A stretch of 64,000 nucleotides of DNA from Cognatundibacterium aquatile. Lineage in GTDB: Bacteria > Pseudomonadota > Gammaproteobacteria > Burkholderiales > Burkholderiaceae_D. The stretch covers positions 806,001 to 870,000 of the forward strand of contig NZ_JACOFT010000001.1 of the NCBI RefSeq assembly GCF_014699135.1. Reading direction: 5' to 3'. The translations under genes were made by a program, and so were the position numbers. Within the stretch, counting starts at the first letter, position 1. Every line of letters starts with the position of its first letter. Under the pieces are notes generated by a model. It had not been told where the DNA came from. It made no database searches and saw only the letters and a program-made list of their open reading frames with translations. Shown piece by piece: positions 53,668 to 63,200 of this stretch.

Positions 53668-54792
53668 ATGTCTGAAACGAATCTGAACGCAAATAACGTA
53701 CAAAGACGCAATAAATTACTGGGCGGTGTTGCAGGTGTCGTGGCTTTATCTGCGATCGCCGCAGGTGTTTACTGGTTCACGTATGGCTCGCATTTTGTCT
53801 CTACCGATAACGCCTACGCTGCAGTCGAAGTGGCGCAGGTGACATCGGCCGTCGGCGGCACGATTAACGAAGTATTAGTCACGGATACCCAAGCGGTAAA
53901 AAAAGGCCAGATCCTGGTCAGGATCGACCCTGCGGATGCGCGTCTGGCACTGGCGCAGGCCGAGGCTGATCTGAATCGTGCTGTACGCCGGGTCAGAGGA
54001 TTTGTCGCCAATGATGCCAGTCTGAAAGCACAGATCACTGCCCGCGAAGCCGATGAGAAAAAAGCAGCGGCGCAGTTGCGTGCGGCGGAAGCCGATTTCG
54101 AGCGGGCAAAAATTGATCTGCAACGCCGCGAAGCATTGGCCGCCTCAGGCTCGGTTTCCGGTGATGAACTGACCCGTGTACAGAATGCTTTTACAACTGC
54201 GAAAGCGAATCTGGAAGCGAGCCGCGCCGCCGCTGCGCAGGCGCAGGCAAATCAAACTATGGCGCTTGGCTCACGTGAGGCCAATGCCGTATTGATCGCT
54301 AATGTCAGTGAAGAAAACAATCCGGAAGTTGCTCTTGCCCGCGCCCGCCGCGATCAGGCTGCGCTTGATCTGGAACGCACTGTCGTGCGCGCACCGGTTG
54401 ACGGCATTATTGCTAAACGCCAGGCTCAGCTTGGTCAGCGCGTGTCGTCAGGCGTGCCATTGTTATCGGTCGTGCCTGTGCAGGAGATGCACGTTGATGC
54501 GAACTTCAAAGAAGTACAACTGGAAAATGTTCGTGCCGGTCAGCCGGTTGCATTGCAGGCGGATATCCACGGTAGCAGCGTGACTTATCACGGCATAGTA
54601 GAAGGCTTTTCGGGTGGATCGGGCGCTGCGTTTGCCGCGATTCCGGCACAGAACGCAACCGGTAACTGGATCAAAGTTGTCCAACGTTTACCGGTACGTA
54701 TCAAGCTCGACTCCAAAGAGCTGCAAGCCCATCCGCTGAAAGTCGGCCTTTCCATGAGCGCCCGCATTGATACCCGCGATCAGCAACGCTAA
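53668..54792 (+). CDS. EmrA-like membrane-fusion protein
   Basis: A 374-residue adaptor of the EmrA/HlyD family. One membrane helix at about 20-36 (GGVAGVVALSAIAAGVYWFTYG) precedes STDNAYAAVEVAQVTSAVGGTI, the lipoyl start typical of EmrA. A long alpha-hairpin covers about 95-215, then ERTVVRAPVDGIIAKRQAQLGQRV and a C-terminal barrel. It links the EmrB-like transporter to the outer-membrane lipoprotein. It has an AAGGAT ribosome-binding site and is nine bases before emrB. Confidence 0.92.
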   Translation: MSETNLNANNVQRRNKLLGGVAGVVALSAIAAGVYWFTYGSHFVSTDNAYAAVEVAQVTSAVGGTINEVLVTDTQAVKKGQILVRIDPADARLALAQAEADLNRAVRRVRGFVANDASLKAQITAREADEKKAAAQLRAAEADFERAKIDLQRREALAASGSVSGDELTRVQNAFTTAKANLEASRAAAAQAQANQTMALGSREANAVLIANVSEENNPEVALARARRDQAALDLERTVVRAPVDGIIAKRQAQLGQRVSSGVPLLSVVPVQEMHVDANFKEVQLENVRAGQPVALQADIHGSSVTYHGIVEGFSGGSGAAFAAIPAQNATGNWIKVVQRLPVRIKLDSKELQAHPLKVGLSMSARIDTRDQQR

Positions 54793-54801
54793 GGAGGCAA
54801 T

Positions 54802-56376
54802 ATGAAAAACCATGCTTTGCAGAGCGGAGCACCCGGTACGCCAGCGGGGAGCGCGTCAGAAGATGCACCGCTGACAGGCGGCATGCTCTGGTTCGCCGCC
54901 ATCATTCTGGCGGCTGCCAATTTTATTGCCGTGCTGGATATGACGATTGCGAATGTATCTGTACCGACCATCGCTGGTGCAATGGGTGCGACCAGCAGTC
55001 AGGGCACCTGGGTGATTACCTCGTATGCAGTGGCAGAGGCGATTACAGTACCGCTGACTGGCTGGCTCGCAGCGCGTTTTGGCGCTGTGCGTGTATTCAC
55101 GATAGCGATGGCGATGTTCGGCATTTTCTCTGGTCTTTGCGGCCTCGCCAATTCTCTCGGCATGCTGGTATTTGCGCGTATCTGTCAGGGTTTTGCGGGT
55201 GGCCCGTTGATGCCATTGTCACAAACTTTATTGCTGCGGATTTTTCCGAAAGAGAAAGCACCGGCAGCGATAGGTTTATGGTCGATGACCACTCTGATCG
55301 CTCCGGTGCTGGGCCCCATTCTTGGCGGTTATCTGTGTGATGATTTTTCCTGGCCGTGGATTTTTTATATCAATCTGCCGATTGCCGTTTTATGCGCGGC
55401 GATGGCGTGGCAATTACTCAAACGCTATGAAAAAGCGCCGGTGCTCAATCCGATAGACAAAGTCGGGCTGGCATTGCTGGTGATCTGGGTCGGTGCTTTG
55501 CAACTGGTGCTGGATGAAGGAAAAGAACTCGATTGGTTTGCCTCAACTGAAATCGTTTTGCTCAGTCTGGTGGCGGCGGTGGGTTTCGTCGTTTTTCTAA
55601 TCTGGGAGTTTCATGAAAAGCATCCGATTGTCGATTTACGGGTGTTCCGGCATCGCGGGTTTTCCGTCAGCGTACTCACGATCAGTGTCGCGTTTGCTGC
55701 CTTTTTTGCTGCGAATGTGTTGACGCCACAATGGTTGCAGGCATTCATGGGATACACCTCAACCAAGGCTGGCATGGTAACGGCATGGACAGGTATTTTT
55801 GCTGTCTTTGTTGCGCCTCTTGCCGCTGGCTTGTCGTCGAAAACAGATCCGCGCCGGTTGGTGTTTGGCGGCGTTGCATGGCTGGGGCTGATGACTTTGT
55901 GGCGCACCTTTGCCACGACAGATATGGGCTACTGGGACATTGCCATGCCGCTGATGTTCATGGGATTAGGTTTGCCCTTCTTCTTCATTCCTACAACCGG
56001 GCTCGCTATGGCCAGTGTCGAGGAACGTGAAATGGATTCTGCCGCGGGTCTGATGAATTTTTTACGGACTTTATCCGGTGCGTTTGCAACCTCAATGGTG
56101 ACAACCATCTGGGATGATCAGATTTCCCGCAATCATGCCGAACTGGTCGGGCTCACCGATACCGATCTGAGTGTACAGAAAATGCTGGAAAGCTCAGGAA
56201 TGGCAATTGATGCGGTTCGGGGAACCATCGATTCTCTGGTTACCAGTCAAAGCGTGATGCTGGCGACCAACCAGTTAATGATGGGTATCGCTGTCGCATT
56301 TCTGGTTGCTGCGTCGGTGATCTGGCTGGCACCGAAACCGACCAGAGTGGTCGAGCCGGGAGCGGGCGGACACTAG
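54802..56376 (+). CDS. EmrB/QacA-type MFS drug transporter (DHA2, 14 TM)
   Basis: A 524-residue proton-driven exporter of the inner membrane. About 14 helices are visible. The DHA2 motif C-like AVLDMTIANVSVPTIAGAMG is near residue 46 and WVITSYAVAEAITVPLTGWLAARFG near 71 carries motif A-like features. A RICQGFAGGPLMPLSQTLLL segment follows near 130. Together with the EmrA-like and NodT-type proteins it forms a tripartite pump for hydrophobic drugs or toxins. The substrate and inducer cannot be read from the sequence. Confidence 0.93.
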   Translation: MKNHALQSGAPGTPAGSASEDAPLTGGMLWFAAIILAAANFIAVLDMTIANVSVPTIAGAMGATSSQGTWVITSYAVAEAITVPLTGWLAARFGAVRVFTIAMAMFGIFSGLCGLANSLGMLVFARICQGFAGGPLMPLSQTLLLRIFPKEKAPAAIGLWSMTTLIAPVLGPILGGYLCDDFSWPWIFYINLPIAVLCAAMAWQLLKRYEKAPVLNPIDKVGLALLVIWVGALQLVLDEGKELDWFASTEIVLLSLVAAVGFVVFLIWEFHEKHPIVDLRVFRHRGFSVSVLTISVAFAAFFAANVLTPQWLQAFMGYTSTKAGMVTAWTGIFAVFVAPLAAGLSSKTDPRRLVFGGVAWLGLMTLWRTFATTDMGYWDIAMPLMFMGLGLPFFFIPTTGLAMASVEEREMDSAAGLMNFLRTLSGAFATSMVTTIWDDQISRNHAELVGLTDTDLSVQKMLESSGMAIDAVRGTIDSLVTSQSVMLATNQLMMGIAVAFLVAASVIWLAPKPTRVVEPGAGGH

Positions 56377-56465
56377 ACGACACCCGTTCGTCAGGCGACT
56401 GACCGGTGCAGCGGATGCCGGTCAGCCCTTTCATTTAATTTCTCACGGATGACAGGAGAATTCTC

Positions 56466-56906
56466 ATGTTCAAACATATTCTTGTTCCCACTGATGGCTC
56501 TGCACTATCGCAGGCAGCCATAGAAAAAGCGGTGTTGTTTGCGAAAGAGTCTGGTGCGCGCATCAGTTTTTTCTGTGCCGCGCAAGCCGCTACCATGTAC
56601 GATGGGCTGGGCGGCATTTTTTCTGCGCAGACACCTGCAACTCTGCGCGACATCGCGAATAACATCAGTCAGGAAATTCTTGCTGCGGCAGAAAAGCAGG
56701 CGCAGATACAGGGTGTTCCTTGTACAACGTTGTCGCAGATTGCAGAGCAGCCTTATGCTGCAATTATCGAGGCAGCGACGCTGCAGGGCTGTGATTTAAT
56801 TTTCATGGCTTCTCACGGCAGGCGCGGGCTGGATGCCTTGTTACTCGGCAGCGAAACGCAGAAGGTACTCACACATTCGACTATACCGGTATTGGTTTAT
56901 CGTTGA
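56466..56906 (+). CDS. Universal stress protein (UspA family)
   Basis: A 146-residue single-domain USP. The N-terminal MFKHILVPTDGSALSQAAIEKAV gives the nucleotide-binding Asp, and the C-terminal ASHGRRGLDALLLGSETQKVLTHSTIPVLVY matches the G-2x-G-9x-G-(S/T) ATP-binding motif, so this copy probably binds ATP. The ATG has ACAGGAG upstream. It stands between the efflux operon and the molybdate genes with no clear functional link to either. Confidence 0.92.
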   Translation: MFKHILVPTDGSALSQAAIEKAVLFAKESGARISFFCAAQAATMYDGLGGIFSAQTPATLRDIANNISQEILAAAEKQAQIQGVPCTTLSQIAEQPYAAIIEAATLQGCDLIFMASHGRRGLDALLLGSETQKVLTHSTIPVLVYR

Positions 56907-56921
56907 TTTAATCGTCGCCTG

Positions 56922-57734
56922 TCATGCCGGCACACCCAGTATCACGCTGGAGGCTTTGAATATACCGGTGGCAGCTGTGCCGGTCTGCAAGCCCAGCGCG
57001 ATGCAGCTGTCATTGGTGATGATGGCAGCCAGTGTACTGCCGCCTTCCATCGTGATAATAATTTCGGTATTCACGGCACCCGGTTGTATGCGTGTGACGA
57101 TGCCGCTTAACTGATTGCGTGCCGATAAGCGGGTATTCTGATTTTCTGTCATGACGATAATCGACGAAGATTTGATCAGCGCAAATGCTTCTGCACCCGG
57201 CTGTAACCCCAGCTCTTCCGTGCTTTCATGGGTAATGACGGCGACAATTTTTTGCCCGCCTGCAATCGTCAGTTCTATTTCATCATTCACCGCGCCCAGT
57301 TTGATGTGCGTGACTTTGCCCAGATAATGATTGCGGGCGCTGGTTTTCATATTCATTTTTTTGATGAGTAAAAAATCGTCGGCGATGCCATCCGCTTGCT
57401 GACTGAGTTGCCGGATAAAATCACGATGTTCCTGTTCGATAATGTGGAAGTTGTCGATCAGTTGCTGACCGCGTTGCGTGAGCCTTGTCCCGCCGCCGCC
57501 TTTGCCGCCGGTCAGTCGTTCAACCAGCGGTTCGCCCGCCAGATTGTTCATGCTGTCAATCGCATCCCAGGCGGCTTTATAGCTCATCTTCATGGCTTTG
57601 GCTGCTTGTGTGATCGAGCCGCAAGCGGCGATTTGCGCCAGCAGGGCAATCCTGCCTTTGCCGCCGAAATTTTCTCCATCAACGGTCATCCAGACCGAGC
57701 CATGTAAGGCTATCGTTTTCTCTTTGCTCGTCAT
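56922..57734 (-). CDS. modE: Molybdate-responsive regulator ModE
   Basis: A 270-residue regulator. The winged HTH (about residues 25-85) contains GKGRIALLAQIAACGSITQAAKAMKMSYKAAWDAIDSMNN, the ModE hallmark. The C-terminus has two Mop/TOBE domains in tandem (SARNHYLGKVTHIKLGAVNDEIEL near 131 and SARNQLSGIVTRIQPGAVNTEIII near 203) that bind molybdate. It should repress modABC when molybdate is plentiful. It is downstream of modC by 111 bp on the same strand, and a ModE box lies before modA. Confidence 0.95.
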   Translation of the reverse strand: MTSKEKTIALHGSVWMTVDGENFGGKGRIALLAQIAACGSITQAAKAMKMSYKAAWDAIDSMNNLAGEPLVERLTGGKGGGGTRLTQRGQQLIDNFHIIEQEHRDFIRQLSQQADGIADDFLLIKKMNMKTSARNHYLGKVTHIKLGAVNDEIELTIAGGQKIVAVITHESTEELGLQPGAEAFALIKSSSIIVMTENQNTRLSARNQLSGIVTRIQPGAVNTEIIITMEGGSTLAAIITNDSCIALGLQTGTAATGIFKASSVILGVPA

Positions 57735-57845
57735 ACAAACACCCGTCTTAAAAACATCTGCCAGAAGCTGGCAGTGTCGGAAGTATCAGCCGTAGCGCTG
57801 AAGTCACGCTGCCCTTTTCTTCGTCAGCTGTGAGAACGTCATTGT

Positions 57846-58544
57846 TCATACGCATTGGCTGAGTACGACCGGTGCATCATCATGACGAATTTTCCCATCA
57901 CGTAAATGCACAACGTGATCGCCAAAGACATGGGCGTCTTCCGGATCATGCGTGATCAATATCATCGGTACTTGCAATGTACGTTGCAAACTATCGAGTT
58001 CTTTGCGCATCAGAATACGCAAAGATGGATCAAGCGCAGCGAATGGCTCATCCAGCAATAATGCCCGGGGTTCCGCAACCAATGCCCGTGCCAACGCCGT
58101 ACGCTGTTTTTGTCCGCCCGAAAGTTCATGTGGAAGCTGATCGGCGACTGTTTGTAAATCCAGCGCAGCTAACCAATGATTGACCTTTTCATTGCTGCGT
58201 TGCCGGTCCGGATTACGCCAACCCTGCGTCAGTCCGAAACCGATATTCTGGCGCACGTTCAGGTGCGGGAATAAAGCGTATTCCTGAAACAGATAGGCAA
58301 TATTCCGCTTTTGCGGTGCCAGATGAATGCGCTGCTGATGATCAAATAAAGTCGTTTCGCCGAGACGGATATGGCCGCGATCTGGCGTCAGTAATCCGGC
58401 AATCGCTTTCAGCGTCAGGCTCTTGCCCGCGCCGGAATCGCCGAGGATGACGACGCGCTGCTGATCGCTGGCGAACTGAATATCGAGTTCAAACCGACGT
58501 GTGCCTGAGATCAGCGTTTTCTGAATGTGGAGATCAAACTGCAT
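57846..58544 (-). CDS. modC: Molybdate ABC transporter ATP-binding protein (short form)
   Basis: A 232-residue ATPase. Walker A GDSGAGKSLTLKAIAG is near residue 36, signature LSGGQKQRTALARALVAEP near 140 and Walker B LLLDEPFAALDPSLR near 160. It ends soon after the His-switch region (ITHDPEDAHVFGDHVV), so the C-terminal Mop domain found in E. coli ModC (about 350 residues) is absent. The gene starts 11 bp after modB. Molybdate feedback must then rest on ModE alone, or the short form is a lineage variant. Confidence 0.9.
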   Translation of the reverse strand: MQFDLHIQKTLISGTRRFELDIQFASDQQRVVILGDSGAGKSLTLKAIAGLLTPDRGHIRLGETTLFDHQQRIHLAPQKRNIAYLFQEYALFPHLNVRQNIGFGLTQGWRNPDRQRSNEKVNHWLAALDLQTVADQLPHELSGGQKQRTALARALVAEPRALLLDEPFAALDPSLRILMRKELDSLQRTLQVPMILITHDPEDAHVFGDHVVHLRDGKIRHDDAPVVLSQCV

Positions 58545-58555
58545 AGACCATTCCG

Positions 58556-59233
58556 TTATGAAGAGCGATGTGCGATGCGCCCCGGCGCCAGTTTTCCTGC
58601 CAGCAGTAACACGCTGATGCAGACGAATGAGGTCAGTAACACCAGCGTGTTGGCGACATCGTCCTGCCCGGCCTGCACGGCTTCATACACGGCGATAGAC
58701 AGGGTTTGTGTTTTACCAGGGATGCTGCCGGCGATCATCAAGGTTGCGCCGAACTCACCTAATGCCCGTGCGAATGCCAGCAACACACCGGCCAGAATCC
58801 CGCGCCATGCGAGTGGCAGGGTCACACGAAAGAAAATACCAATTTCTGAAATACCTAGTACGCGCGCGGCTTGTTCCAGTTGTCCGTCGATTGCTTCAAA
58901 GGCGGCTCGTGCCGGTTTAAAGACTAAAGGAAACGCGACGACAGCAGCGGCAATGACGGCGCCTTGCCAGGTAAAGATCAGGCTGATGCCAAGATGATCC
59001 TGCAGCCATGCGCCAAGCCAGCTGCGGCGTCCCAGCAAGACCAGCAGATAATATCCGAGCACCGTTGGAGGCATCACCATCGGTAAGGTCAGCAAGGTGT
59101 CGAGCAGATCGCGCCCGGGAAAGCGAACGCGCGCCAACAGATAGCCAACGGCGATACCCGCAACCAGATTCAGCGCGGTCGCCCAACCGGCAACTTTCAG
59201 CGACAACAGCAGCGCGTTCCATGCGACATCCAT
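58556..59233 (-). CDS. modB: Molybdate ABC transporter permease
   Basis: A 225-residue inner-membrane permease with about five helices. The coupling loop EAARVLGISEIGIFFRVTLPLAWRGILAG near residue 143, written here with EQ in place of EA, is the ModB/CysT EAA motif. LPMVMPPTVLGYYLLVLLGRRSWLG near 50 is typical of ModB. It lies 9 bp after modA and 11 bp before modC, forming a compact modABC operon. Confidence 0.95.
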   Translation of the reverse strand: MDVAWNALLLSLKVAGWATALNLVAGIAVGYLLARVRFPGRDLLDTLLTLPMVMPPTVLGYYLLVLLGRRSWLGAWLQDHLGISLIFTWQGAVIAAAVVAFPLVFKPARAAFEAIDGQLEQAARVLGISEIGIFFRVTLPLAWRGILAGVLLAFARALGEFGATLMIAGSIPGKTQTLSIAVYEAVQAGQDDVANTLVLLTSFVCISVLLLAGKLAPGRIAHRSS

Positions 59234-59242
59234 ACCAGACGA

Positions 59243-60001
59243 TCAGCCTTTCTTAAATCCGTATTTCGTCAACACCGTCTGTCCCGGTGCGGACAGCAGA
59301 TAGTTGATGAAGCGCTTCGCTTCTTCTGCATTAGCACTATTTTTGATGCGGGCAACCGGATAACTGATCGCTGTGGCAGTCGGTATTTCCAGCACGACTT
59401 TGACTTTGTCTTTCATGATCGCGGCATCCGTCGCATAAACGAAGCCAGCGTCAACCTCGCTGCGGGCAACGTAATCGAGCGATTGCCGTACGTTTTGCGT
59501 GCTGATGGTTTTGTTTTCGAGTGCTGGCCACAGTTTTGCCGTTTCCAACGCCTGCATGGTATAGCGACCCACGGGCACGCTGGCCGGATTGCCAATCGCG
59601 ATGCGTTTGATATTTGCCTGATTCAGATCGTCGAGTCGTTTGATGGCGATTTTACTGTCGGCTGGTTCGATCAGAACGAGGGCATTCCGCACAAAATCAT
59701 GACGGTCACTCGCCATTACCAAGCCCTGTTTTTCTGCGGCATCCATGGTTTCCTGATCCGCCGAGGCGAACACATCTACCGGTGCGCCTTTGGCGATTTG
59801 CTGCAACAAGGCACCTGATGCAGCAAAGTTCAGGGAGACTTTCGCATCCGGATATTGCGCCTGATAATTCTGTGCAATTTCTTTGAACGCGTTGGTCAGA
59901 CTGGCTGCTGCCGAAACCGTGATTTCTGCCGCACAGGCGAGATTTGAAACCCCGACCAGTAAAGTTGCCAACATCAGGCGTTTCAAGGTTTTCGTTTGCA
60001 C
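59243..60001 (-). CDS. modA: Molybdate ABC transporter substrate-binding protein
   Basis: A 252-residue periplasmic binding protein for molybdate or tungstate. A signal peptide covers about residues 1-25 (ending LACA). The mature start EITVSAAASLTNAFKEIAQNYQ, with the ligand Ser, NFAASGALLQQIAKGAPVDVFASAD near 60 and VPVGRYTMQALE near 135 are family hallmarks. I take the GTG at 60001 with GGAG seven bases upstream; a longer frame running into the ModE box has no signal-peptide sense. First gene of modABC. Confidence 0.94.
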   Translation of the reverse strand: MQTKTLKRLMLATLLVGVSNLACAAEITVSAAASLTNAFKEIAQNYQAQYPDAKVSLNFAASGALLQQIAKGAPVDVFASADQETMDAAEKQGLVMASDRHDFVRNALVLIEPADSKIAIKRLDDLNQANIKRIAIGNPASVPVGRYTMQALETAKLWPALENKTISTQNVRQSLDYVARSEVDAGFVYATDAAIMKDKVKVVLEIPTATAISYPVARIKNSANAEEAKRFINYLLSAPGQTVLTKYGFKKG

Positions 60002-60030
60002 GTGACAGCTCCGGTGAGTTGAACAGAAGT

Positions 60031-60054
60031 CGTAATATACACTTATATATAACG
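60031..60054. promoter_or_regulatory. ModE-binding site upstream of modA
   Basis: CGTAATATA (60031-60039) and TATATAACG (60046-60054) are inverted arms with one mismatch and a 6-bp spacer, matching the E. coli ModE pattern (CGTTATAT-type arms). It lies 30 bp upstream of the modA GTG, with modE encoded next door. Confidence 0.78.
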
Positions 60055-60187
60055 CTATCAAAGACCGAGTCCGGATAATCTTGACTCAGGTCAGTTTAGA
60101 AAGAAAAACCGGGAGCATAAGGGGCGGGGAGGCACCTGATCGTTGTCTCAATATCGGGGCAGGGCTGGTCGTGCTTTTTCGCAAAAA

Positions 60188-60217
60188 AAAACACCAGCTC
60201 GTAAGCTGGTGTTTTTT
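60188..60217 (-). terminator. Intrinsic terminator after the autotransporter gene
   Basis: ACACCAGCT (60191-60199) and AGCTGGTGT (60204-60212) form the stem around CGTA, with A-runs left and T-runs right. On the minus strand it is followed by T9, 16 bp after the autotransporter stop. Confidence 0.88.
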
Positions 60218-60232
60218 AGGATAAGAGACTGA

Positions 60233-63200
60233 TCAGAATCCAAGCCGGAAATCGACCCTGAAACTGTTAGCACGATAGGTATTCGCACCCATAGAACCTA
60301 GCCAGCTAAAGTTGGTTGTTAAACCACGACGCGATCTGACATTCAGACCCAGACCGACAGACTGGATATCTTCCGGTAAACCAACGACGACGACACTGTA
60401 ATTAGTGCTGCCTGCACCCAGATCTGTGTAATACATAGACTGATCCATATCACCGCTGGTGCGGTGACGCAATTGCAGCTTCAACGATGGTGAAACCTGA
60501 CCAAACTCGTAGTACAGGTCTTTTGCAATCGTCAGACCTCCGGTCAATGCAGTGGTAGTGCTGCGGGCATTATTCAGAGAAAGAGCTAAAACGCTGCCGC
60601 GCTCATTGTAGGCATCCAGTCTGGCATGCAATACATCGAGACGTCCGAATGGCTGAATATGTAAATCATTGCCCATCGTGATATCGCGTGTCAGCGCCGT
60701 CGATGCAAAGCTGACCTGACCGGAACGCTCGCCCGCCAGCAACTGATTATTGACATCATCCCAGCGACGATTATCAAAATTGAGCTTGCCCATACCTACG
60801 ACACCATCCACAAACCATTGTTTCTCTGGCTTGTACGTGCCGTACAACATGCCAGACCATTGTCTGGATTTGCTTTCGCTCCCCAGCGTATCCATGGTTG
60901 CTGTGTCACGTGCATAGCCAATCGATGCGCCAATGATCAGCTTGGGATTCCACATCATATCCAAACCGATAGTAAGGCCGCTGCTGGAGAATTTTGTCCG
61001 CTTACCATTCTGAGCATCAATACCACCAACGTCGATATTACCCGCCGTCCAGATGCCGATTGGCTTACCCGCAATCTGCAGCAATTCATTATTTTTTGCT
61101 GGTTCTTCTTCATTGTTACCATCATCTGCATGGAAGGCTTCACCTTTGGCAAATGGCGCTTTTGCCATTGTGTATTCCTGGGAATCCTTCGGACTCAGAT
61201 GGTACGAATCGTTACCGAAGGTGTCCTTGCTTGCAGTCAGATTGTCAGAAATTTTATTAACAGCCATTCTGAACATATCCAGTCCGGGGGCATTGAGTGC
61301 GACACCAAAGCGGTTTTTAATCGAAAAGTCGCTATGCAGAATCTGAACGTGGCTATACACGTTCGTGATCTGGGTCTCTGTGAAGCGCTGGCTGATATTA
61401 GCCGCAGCAACTGCCGTCGCTTTCACTACAGCATTGCTCACAGGATCAGGGCGTTTGCCGACGACGACATTCAACACCGTGCTATTCGCACCAGCAGTTA
61501 TCGCATCGCCAGAGTAGAGCGCAGTAATTAAATGAGTACCGACCGACAGATTTTTCGTCATTAACGCGGCGGAACCATTTGCCAATGGCACGCTTCCCAG
61601 ATTTACCTGTCCGTCCATAAAGATGACTGAACCCGTCGATGTTGCCGGGCTCACCGCCGCAGTCAACGTCACAGCAACGCCATCCAACACCTGTGATTGG
61701 GACGTGCCTATCGTTACAGCAGAAGCAGTGAGGTTCTGAATTTCAATGCTAATGCTGGTCGTTGCCGGATTGAAATTGCTTTCGCCGTCTTTGGTTGCGG
61801 TAACAACACATGTGCCAGCGGTGCTACCAGCTGACAGGATATTGCCAGACAAACTGCAAGCACCAGATGTGATGGCAAAACTGACCGCGCCGCTGCCGGA
61901 ACCGCCAGAGGCAGTGATGATTGCTTTGCCTGTCGATGTATAGATGGCGCGTTTATCTGCGTTCAGCACCAATGCGATCTGCGCATTCTTACTAACACTC
62001 AGACTATATGTCGCCAATGTCTGTGCATTGATACCTTTGACTGCTGCCTGTGTTGCCGTAATGGTCACGCTACCGGATACCAGCGCAGAGACTTTACCAA
62101 CGCCATCGATACTCGCGATGGTGGGGTTACTGCTGCTATAGCTGATCGCACCATAACTGCCACCGCTGAGTGTGGAGGTCGCGATATTCGTCAGGCTGTT
62201 ACCGATAGTGATTTGCAACGGCCCCGGTTGGCTGAAGCTGAGTACTGGCAATGGTAATGCCGTAACCGTTAAGGCGTAGGTTTGTATAGCCTGTTCGTTC
62301 ACTCCGTTCACTGCTGTTTGCGTCGCCGTAATTGTCACTGCCCCTGCATTCAATGTAGTGACTGTGCCGCTGGAATTGACCGTGGCGATGGCGGGATTAC
62401 TGCTGCTGTAGCTGATTGCACCATAATTGCCACCGCTGAGTGTGGAGGTCGCGATATTCGTCAGGCTGTTACCTAATGTGACTTGTAACGGACCCGCTTG
62501 GCTGAAACGCAGCACAGGTACATCAATAACACTCAGGCTGTATGTCTTTGTCGATAGTCCGTTCACTCTTGTGACAGCTGCCTGTGTTGCGGTAATTGTG
62601 ACCGTTCCCGTATTCAGCGTCGTGACGGCGCCGCTGGCGTTGACCGTGGCGATGGTGGGATCGCTACTGCTGTAGCTGATCGTGCCGTAACTGCCGCCAG
62701 TCAATGTCGACGTCACAGTATTTGTCAGGCTGTTGCCGACGGTTACTGCGAGTGGGCCAGTCTGATTGAAATTTAAAACGGGGACAGGCACGGGGTTGAC
62801 GGTGAGGCTGTAAGTCTTGATCACCTGCGCGTTTATTCCTGTGACAGCTGCCTGTGTTGCGGTAATGGTGACCGTTCCCGCATTCAGTGTCGTGACGGAG
62901 CCGCTGGCGTTCACTGTGGCAATGGTGGAGTCACTACTGCTGTAGCTGATCGCTCCATAACTGCCGCCAGTCAATGTCGACGTCACCGTATTTGTCAGGC
63001 TGTTGCCGACGGTTATTGCGAGCGGCCCCGGCTGATTGAAATTTAAAACGGGGACAGGCACGGGATTGACGGTGAGGCTGTAAGTATTGATCACCTGTGC
63101 GTTGATTCCTGTGACAGCTGCCTGCGTTGCGGTAATTGTGACCGTTCCCCCACTCAAGGTAGTGACGGTGCCGCTGGCGTTCACCGTGGCAACGGCGGTA

